A stretch of 64,000 nucleotides of DNA, taken from Gelidibacter mesophilus DSM 14095 (GTDB lineage Bacteria; Bacteroidota; Bacteroidia; Flavobacteriales; Flavobacteriaceae). Location of the stretch: positions 1 to 64,000 of the forward strand of contig NZ_AUHD01000006.1 of the NCBI RefSeq assembly GCF_000423005.1. The letters run 5' to 3'. The notes beneath the pieces were generated by a model. That model had not been told where the DNA came from, ran no database searches, and saw nothing but the letters and a program-made list of their open reading frames with translations. Positions 59,110 to 64,000 of the stretch are shown here, piece by piece. The first letter of the stretch is position 1, and the number at the start of each line of letters is the position of its first letter. The position numbers and the translations under genes are program-made.

Positions 59110-61535
59110 TGCCAAGGTCCCCAATGAGATTTTTAATATTATTATGTGTTTATCTCCTCGGTGTAGTCTCGGGACAATCACAAAATGTTAAAATCTTAGA
59201 GGAATCTACAAGTCTTCCAATTTCTGGAGCTTTAATTTATAACGCCCTAAAAAGTAAATCAATAACTTCAGATATTGATGGAGTAGCCAATTTAAACCGT
59301 TTCGAGGAAGGTGAATTGCTTTTTATTGAACACTTGCTTTATGAAACAGACCGTTATAAAACGTCTGAAATTGTTAACGGTACTGTTTTTTTAAAACCCA
59401 AAATAGAGGGTTTGGATGAAATTGTACTGTCAGCTTCTAAATTTCAACAAAGTAAACGTGATATCCCCCAAAAAATCATCAATATCAATGCCAGTTCCAT
59501 TGCATTTGACAACCCGCAAACAAGCGCTGATCTTTTGGAGAACAGTGGCAATGTCTTTATTCAGAAAAGTCAAATGGGCGGTGGAAGTCCAATGATAAGA
59601 GGGTTTGCAACCAATAGACTATTGATTGTTGTGGATGGCGTACGTATGAATAACGCTATCTTTAGAGGTGGGAATCTTCAAAATGTCATCTCTATTGACC
59701 CATTTACCATCCTGAATACAGAAGTTATTTTGGGAGCTGGCTCTGTTGTGTATGGAAGTGATGCAATTGGTGGCGTGATGAACTTTTACACCAAAAATCC
59801 ACAATTGTCCTATTCTGATACGCTTTATTTTAAAGGACATGTTGTGGGAAGATATGCCACTGCAAATAAGGAGAAGTCAGGACATATTGATTTGAATTTT
59901 GGATTAAAAAAATGGGCGTTTCTAACAAGTGTGAGTTATACTGATTTTGATGATTTGCGTATGGGAAGTCACGGACCTTTAGAGTATATGCGCCCAGAAT
60001 ATGTGCAAACTTCTGACGGGGTGGATAGGGTGGTTCCCAATGAAAATCCTTTGGTTCAAATTCCAACAGGATATGACCAAATTAACTTTTTGCAGAAGGT
60101 GCGTTATGAACCCAAAGAAGATTGGACCTTTGATTTAGGCTTATATTATTCAACAACATCAGACTATGCCAGATATGACCGATTGATCCGTTATAATAAA
60201 GACACTTTGCGCTCAGCAGAATGGAATTACGGACCACAACGTTGGTTTATGGGCAATATGCAAGTGACTAAATTGAGCAGCAACTCCAATCTTTATGATA
60301 AAATTCAATCCACAGTGGCTTATCAGAATTTTCAGGAAAGCAGAATGGATAGGGATTTTAATAAACCTGAAAGAACTATTAGAGAAGAAGCCGTAGATGC
60401 TTTTTCCTTTAACCTAGATCTTGAAAAGCAGATAGGCAAAAGAACGGAGCTGTTTTATGGATTGGAATATATCTCTAATAAGGTCAATTCTATAGGACTT
60501 CAGGAAGATGTTCAAACAGGAATTACTGTGCCAACCGTTTCCCGTTATCCGAATGGATCTCATTGGCAGTCGCTGGCAGCCTATACGAGCTTAAAGTTTA
60601 AACCTAACCCGAAGTTTGTGCTCCAAACGGGCGTACGTTACAATCAAGTGATTGCCAATTCAGATTTTACTGAAAATAATGTCTACCTCAATTTGCCATT
60701 TACTTCAACTAACATCAATGCTGGTGCTTTAACAGGTACGGCAGGTATAAATTGGAATCCAAATGAAACTATTGGAATACGATTCAATGCGTCTTCTGCC
60801 TTTAGAGCGCCTAATATTGACGATATCGGAAAAGTCTTTGATTCTGAACCTGGTTCTGTAGTGGTGCCACATCATGATTTGAAGCCAGAATATGCCTACG
60901 GACTTGAAATTGGTTTAAAAATGAATTTTACTAATGTGGTTATTTTGGATATGGCGACTTACTATACACATTTGGATAATAGTATGGTACGTCGGGATTT
61001 TACATTAAATGGTCAATCTCATATTTTATATGACGGCGAGTTAAGTATGGTGCAGGCAATTCAAAATATGGCAGAATCGCGAATTTTCGGTTTTGAATTG
61101 GGGATGCAGATTAATTTTTCCGAAGCACTAAAGTTGAAATCCTATTATAATATCATCGGAGGAGAAGAAGAGGGCGACAATGGCGAAATAAAACCACTGC
61201 GCCATGCCGCACCAAAGTTTGGTTCTACACATATCCTATGGCATAATAAAAAGTTCAAAGTAGCTGGATTCGTTACATATAATGCTGAGTTTTCTTTTAA
61301 CCAGTTGGCCCCTTCTGAACAAAAGAAGGATTATATATACGCATTGGATACGAATGGAAATCCTTATTCACCATCCTGGTACACTCTCAATATGAGAACG
61401 AAATATCAAATTAATGATGCGATAACCTTCACGGCAAGTTTGGAGAATATTACGGACCAACGTTATAAGCCATACTCTTCAGGAATTGCAGCTCCAGGAC
61501 GGAATTTAATTGTCGCTTTAAAATATAATTTTTAG
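59109..61535 (+). CDS. TonB-dependent receptor (haemoglobin/haem-receptor-like)
   Basis: The 808-aa outer-membrane protein has a signal peptide (FLILLCVYLLGVVSGQSQ) and a short CarboxypepD-like domain (about 25-90). The plug region has QSKRDIPQKI, QTSADLLENSGNVFIQKS and MGGGSPMIRGFATNRLLIVVDGVRM (shortened), then GAGSVVYGSDAIGGVMNF before the 22-strand barrel, ending in the aromatic RNLIVALKYNF. It imports an iron or haem compound with energy from TonB; the substrate is not defined. Its coupling to recO by TAATG is only genomic convenience. Confidence 0.92.
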   Translation: MPRSPMRFLILLCVYLLGVVSGQSQNVKILEESTSLPISGALIYNALKSKSITSDIDGVANLNRFEEGELLFIEHLLYETDRYKTSEIVNGTVFLKPKIEGLDEIVLSASKFQQSKRDIPQKIININASSIAFDNPQTSADLLENSGNVFIQKSQMGGGSPMIRGFATNRLLIVVDGVRMNNAIFRGGNLQNVISIDPFTILNTEVILGAGSVVYGSDAIGGVMNFYTKNPQLSYSDTLYFKGHVVGRYATANKEKSGHIDLNFGLKKWAFLTSVSYTDFDDLRMGSHGPLEYMRPEYVQTSDGVDRVVPNENPLVQIPTGYDQINFLQKVRYEPKEDWTFDLGLYYSTTSDYARYDRLIRYNKDTLRSAEWNYGPQRWFMGNMQVTKLSSNSNLYDKIQSTVAYQNFQESRMDRDFNKPERTIREEAVDAFSFNLDLEKQIGKRTELFYGLEYISNKVNSIGLQEDVQTGITVPTVSRYPNGSHWQSLAAYTSLKFKPNPKFVLQTGVRYNQVIANSDFTENNVYLNLPFTSTNINAGALTGTAGINWNPNETIGIRFNASSAFRAPNIDDIGKVFDSEPGSVVVPHHDLKPEYAYGLEIGLKMNFTNVVILDMATYYTHLDNSMVRRDFTLNGQSHILYDGELSMVQAIQNMAESRIFGFELGMQINFSEALKLKSYYNIIGGEEEGDNGEIKPLRHAAPKFGSTHILWHNKKFKVAGFVTYNAEFSFNQLAPSEQKKDYIYALDTNGNPYSPSWYTLNMRTKYQINDAITFTASLENITDQRYKPYSSGIAAPGRNLIVALKYNF

Positions 61536-61586
61536 AATTGTAATTGAATCCACAAATTTAATTTTTTTGAAACAGAACATATTACT

Positions 61587-64000
61587 TTATTTTCTTTTAA
61601 TAGCTCGTTTTACAATTATTTGTCCATTGGAAAGTTGAACTTTAGCAATATAAACAGCTTGACTTAAGCTGCTTAAATCATAAGTTTCTGTGGCATTTTG
61701 ACCTTTTAAATGACATATGGTTCTGCCCAATACGTCCATGATTTCAACCGCGGTAATGCCAAGTTTTTGTTTTACTGAAAATTGAACATGCCCATGAGCG
61801 AGTTCAATAATAGTTAAATTCTTAGCGTCCAAAGTGTTTTTTTCAGTGGATAGGGCTAGGTCTTTGAATACAATTTCAAACCGATCCTTAAAAGTGCCAG
61901 CATCTGAATAAAAGCTGTAAGGGTGATTGGTTAAATTATGGGTGACCTCTTTTAGCTTGTCTCTTAGATAGATGACATTGTCGTTGCTTTCAAATAACCC
62001 ATCTACTGCTCCTATGGCTATCACATAGGTTTCCGGTAGACTGACTTTGTATCCGAGGGGAATGACATCAGTATCATCAAAAGGCAATGGTCGTCCTTGA
62101 ATGATATAAGCCTTGTTGTTTATGAGGGAATAAATGCCTTCTGATGCGCTCTCAAAACTTAATCGGGCGTCAAACATGCGGTCTTTATCGATGGTTGCTC
62201 CGGTAATATATCCCACGAGCATTCGGTTGGTAGGTGATGCGGGTGATAACAGATCCAACCATATTCTGTGTTTTTCTACAAGAGATGGCAGTTTTTGAGG
62301 AGTTCTAAAAAATTGATTATTGGCAAAGGCTTTTCTCATGCTATTTTTGAAGGTCACTGTAGCTGATGCTGGCTCTTCGCCATCCACCATATTCGTCATA
62401 AAACCTTGTCCCGCCGCAATGTTTCCAGAAAAATCAGAAGGGCCGTCCGAATTTCCTAAACTGTTATAGTAGAAATAATCGACCTGATGGTAGTTTAAAG
62501 CAAAATTTTGATAAAATGGACTAATATTGCTTGTGGGCGGTAAACCATGTTTCCATAAACTCACATAACCATCAACAGCAGTGTTTTCGCTTAAAAAATC
62601 TAGGATAGAAATAGCCGAAGGATAGGGGTTGCCCAAAAAATTCCAATTGTCATCAGTGTTGTGGTCGCTTATGGCATTGCTGCCTCTGCTTACTGTAATT
62701 TTTATTTCTCCATTATTTGCAACGCCTAAACCGGAATCATCACTGTAGAAAGTGGTGGTAAAATTCAATTCGCCGGGTGTTGTAGGATCTGGATAGCCAT
62801 TCGGAGCTCTTACAATATAGCCTTTACCAATCTCCATGATTTCGTTTGTGGCTTGAATCCAATTGCCTTGCGTGTTGTTGGCATTTGTAGCTGTAGCTTC
62901 CCATTTATAGATATGATTGGTGGCGGTAATATTGCTTACATTATAGCCAGTAATAGGGGACGACCAATAAACATAATCTCGATTTCTAATAGATGCCTTC
63001 CTGATCATTGAGATTTTGCCAGTATTCATTTTAGTGTCATCAATTTGTATCAAGCTCCCGGAGTTTTCTATATTAAATTGAGCCGAAGGATCAACATGAA
63101 CACCTTCTTTTACATTAATAACTTCATCAGTTTTAATGAGTAGTGAACTCGCATTGACATTCAACCTTTCATCAATCATTACATCAGTAGGGTGACCTAA
63201 GCTTTTTGTCCCGGTTCCAGAAAGCGTCAAATTTTTATATCCGGGCGCAAATGGAGAAATAGTTTGGGTGCTACCGTGGTATTCTACTGTAGAACCGTTA
63301 AATAAAGTGATGGAAGGATTGTTGATATTGCTAATAGAAGAATTTGGGAGGCCAGAAAAGCCATTGATATTGGCGTGTTTAAATGTCCCCGTTTCAGTAA
63401 CTTTCAACGAGCCTCCAGCTTGAAATTGGATAAATGAATTTTGGCCAGGTCCCGAACCAGTTGCAGTGGTCCCAACATGAGAACCAGAAACGACAATATT
63501 AGCATATAATGGAATTGGGTTGATCAATCTTATGGATTCAAAACCGGAATTGTTGTTGAATTCAATGGTCGTGTGCGGACCAAATACGTAGTTTCCAAGA
63601 TAGGCGTCAGGTTTAATTCCAGAGCCAGCCGTGACATACCATGCATTATCTTGCATGACTAAATTGGTAAATTCGCCACCAAAGGTCTTGTTTTCAACGT
63701 CAACGATGGCATTTTCAGATATAGCAATAGTGTTCCTAACGTTTACAGCTTTACTAATGCCTTTATAATTATAGGGAAGGGAAGAGTTTCGGAGGTCGTT
63801 TGTTCCGCTAAATGATAAATTATAATAGGTCGGCACACCAGATAATATTTGAATGGCGTTATTGCCATTTAAATGAATTGCTCCACCCGTGATGACGTAA
63901 TTGCCATAACCTCCAAGAGAAGAGTTTCCTGGAAGGCTTCCCAATTGCGGTAAATAACTCGACATTGGAGCAGCCGTGATGGTGCTAATGCGATATTCAC
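61587..64000 (-). CDS. T9SS cargo protein with beta-rich repeats, N-terminus outside window
   Basis: The frame runs without a stop past the first ATG (63965) to the right edge, with codons EYRISTITAA just before that ATG, so the true start is outside and this is a C-terminal part of at least 804 residues. It contains a parallel-beta-type region (GNYVITGGAIHLNG), a long middle with VYWSSPITGYNVSN, and a C-terminal T9SS type A sorting domain (VEIMDVLGRTICHL, then IIVKRAIKRK). It is secreted and attached through the system to which PorZ belongs. Ligand or activity unknown. Confidence 0.85.
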   Translation of the reverse strand, partial: EYRISTITAAPMSSYLPQLGSLPGNSSLGGYGNYVITGGAIHLNGNNAIQILSGVPTYYNLSFSGTNDLRNSSLPYNYKGISKAVNVRNTIAISENAIVDVENKTFGGEFTNLVMQDNAWYVTAGSGIKPDAYLGNYVFGPHTTIEFNNNSGFESIRLINPIPLYANIVVSGSHVGTTATGSGPGQNSFIQFQAGGSLKVTETGTFKHANINGFSGLPNSSISNINNPSITLFNGSTVEYHGSTQTISPFAPGYKNLTLSGTGTKSLGHPTDVMIDERLNVNASSLLIKTDEVINVKEGVHVDPSAQFNIENSGSLIQIDDTKMNTGKISMIRKASIRNRDYVYWSSPITGYNVSNITATNHIYKWEATATNANNTQGNWIQATNEIMEIGKGYIVRAPNGYPDPTTPGELNFTTTFYSDDSGLGVANNGEIKITVSRGSNAISDHNTDDNWNFLGNPYPSAISILDFLSENTAVDGYVSLWKHGLPPTSNISPFYQNFALNYHQVDYFYYNSLGNSDGPSDFSGNIAAGQGFMTNMVDGEEPASATVTFKNSMRKAFANNQFFRTPQKLPSLVEKHRIWLDLLSPASPTNRMLVGYITGATIDKDRMFDARLSFESASEGIYSLINNKAYIIQGRPLPFDDTDVIPLGYKVSLPETYVIAIGAVDGLFESNDNVIYLRDKLKEVTHNLTNHPYSFYSDAGTFKDRFEIVFKDLALSTEKNTLDAKNLTIIELAHGHVQFSVKQKLGITAVEIMDVLGRTICHLKGQNATETYDLSSLSQAVYIAKVQLSNGQIIVKRAIKRK

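Noticed and set aside
1-64000. CRISPR arrays, tRNA/rRNA genes, prophage, toxin-antitoxin or known defence operons
   Set aside because: No spaced repeats, cloverleaf-like sequences, phage structural genes, or nuclease/toxin pairs were found by eye.
1-64000. A new multi-gene biological system
   Set aside because: Clusters here are two-component modules, biosynthetic genes and envelope genes with known families. Adjacent unknowns do not form a conserved-looking operon, so none is claimed.

Overview
The window is AT-rich chromosomal DNA from a member of the Bacteroidota, almost certainly family Flavobacteriaceae. Supporting marks are the type IX secretion genes (a PorZ-like propeller protein beside recO, and a protein with a T9SS sorting tail), a THC0290_0291-type outer-membrane protein, an SDR-type threonine dehydrogenase, many lipoproteins with short signal peptides, a lack of Shine-Dalgarno sequences, and promoters of the TTTG-N19-TAnnTTTG type (clear at 49669-49698 and, on the minus strand, 51774-51804). 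I cannot name the genus. No rRNA, tRNA, CRISPR array or prophage is visible.

Region by region. 1-330: 3' end of an IS1595-family transposase. 0.5-9.1 kb: a minus-strand signalling block with two AraC-type regulators, two paralogous response regulator/histidine kinase couplets (each with exactly 2 nt between the genes) and a 59-codon membrane-protein gene. 9.1-14.5 kb: a stress-type four-helix protein, a decayed repeat-adhesin gene with an in-frame stop, cut off against a convergent, also truncated lipoprotein gene, then an L-threonine dehydrogenase. 14.7-19.4 kb: tandem PepSY-like periplasmic proteins, then an NtrC-type regulator convergent with a hybrid kinase. 19.5-31.2 kb: M13 and M28 peptidases, a TPR protein, an SDR protein, a CBS protein, a spermidine-synthase-like protein, a TlpA-like lipoprotein, ydhR, a short ssb and a histone-deacetylase-like hydrolase. 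31.4-44.6 kb: small unknowns, a Ca2+/Na+ antiporter, tex, NlpE-like and META lipoproteins, metG, an LD-carboxypeptidase, a ClC channel, a YraN protein and a 599-aa conserved unknown. 44.7-53.4 kb: nadD/gmk/yicC, a thioesterase, a drug/metabolite transporter with a nonsense codon in its first helix, an ArsC-like protein, a DUF3298 lipoprotein, cystathionine gamma-synthase, a THC0290_0291 protein and gdhA. 53.4-64 kb: an AlgJ-like/MBOAT O-acetylation pair, porZ-recO-TonB receptor, and a T9SS cargo protein running off the right edge.

Functionally this is mostly core and envelope biology. The signalling block and the adhesin scar (about 10.7-13.4 kb) are the most plastic parts. I found no convincing new multi-gene system. 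The best leads are the decay events: the 540-bp-period adhesin with a stop and a junction, the transporter with an internal TAA, and a probable homopolymer frameshift in the TPR gene. After those come an orphan small transcription unit with its own terminator near 10.5 kb, the unknown 599-aa protein, and several structured intergenic repeats.
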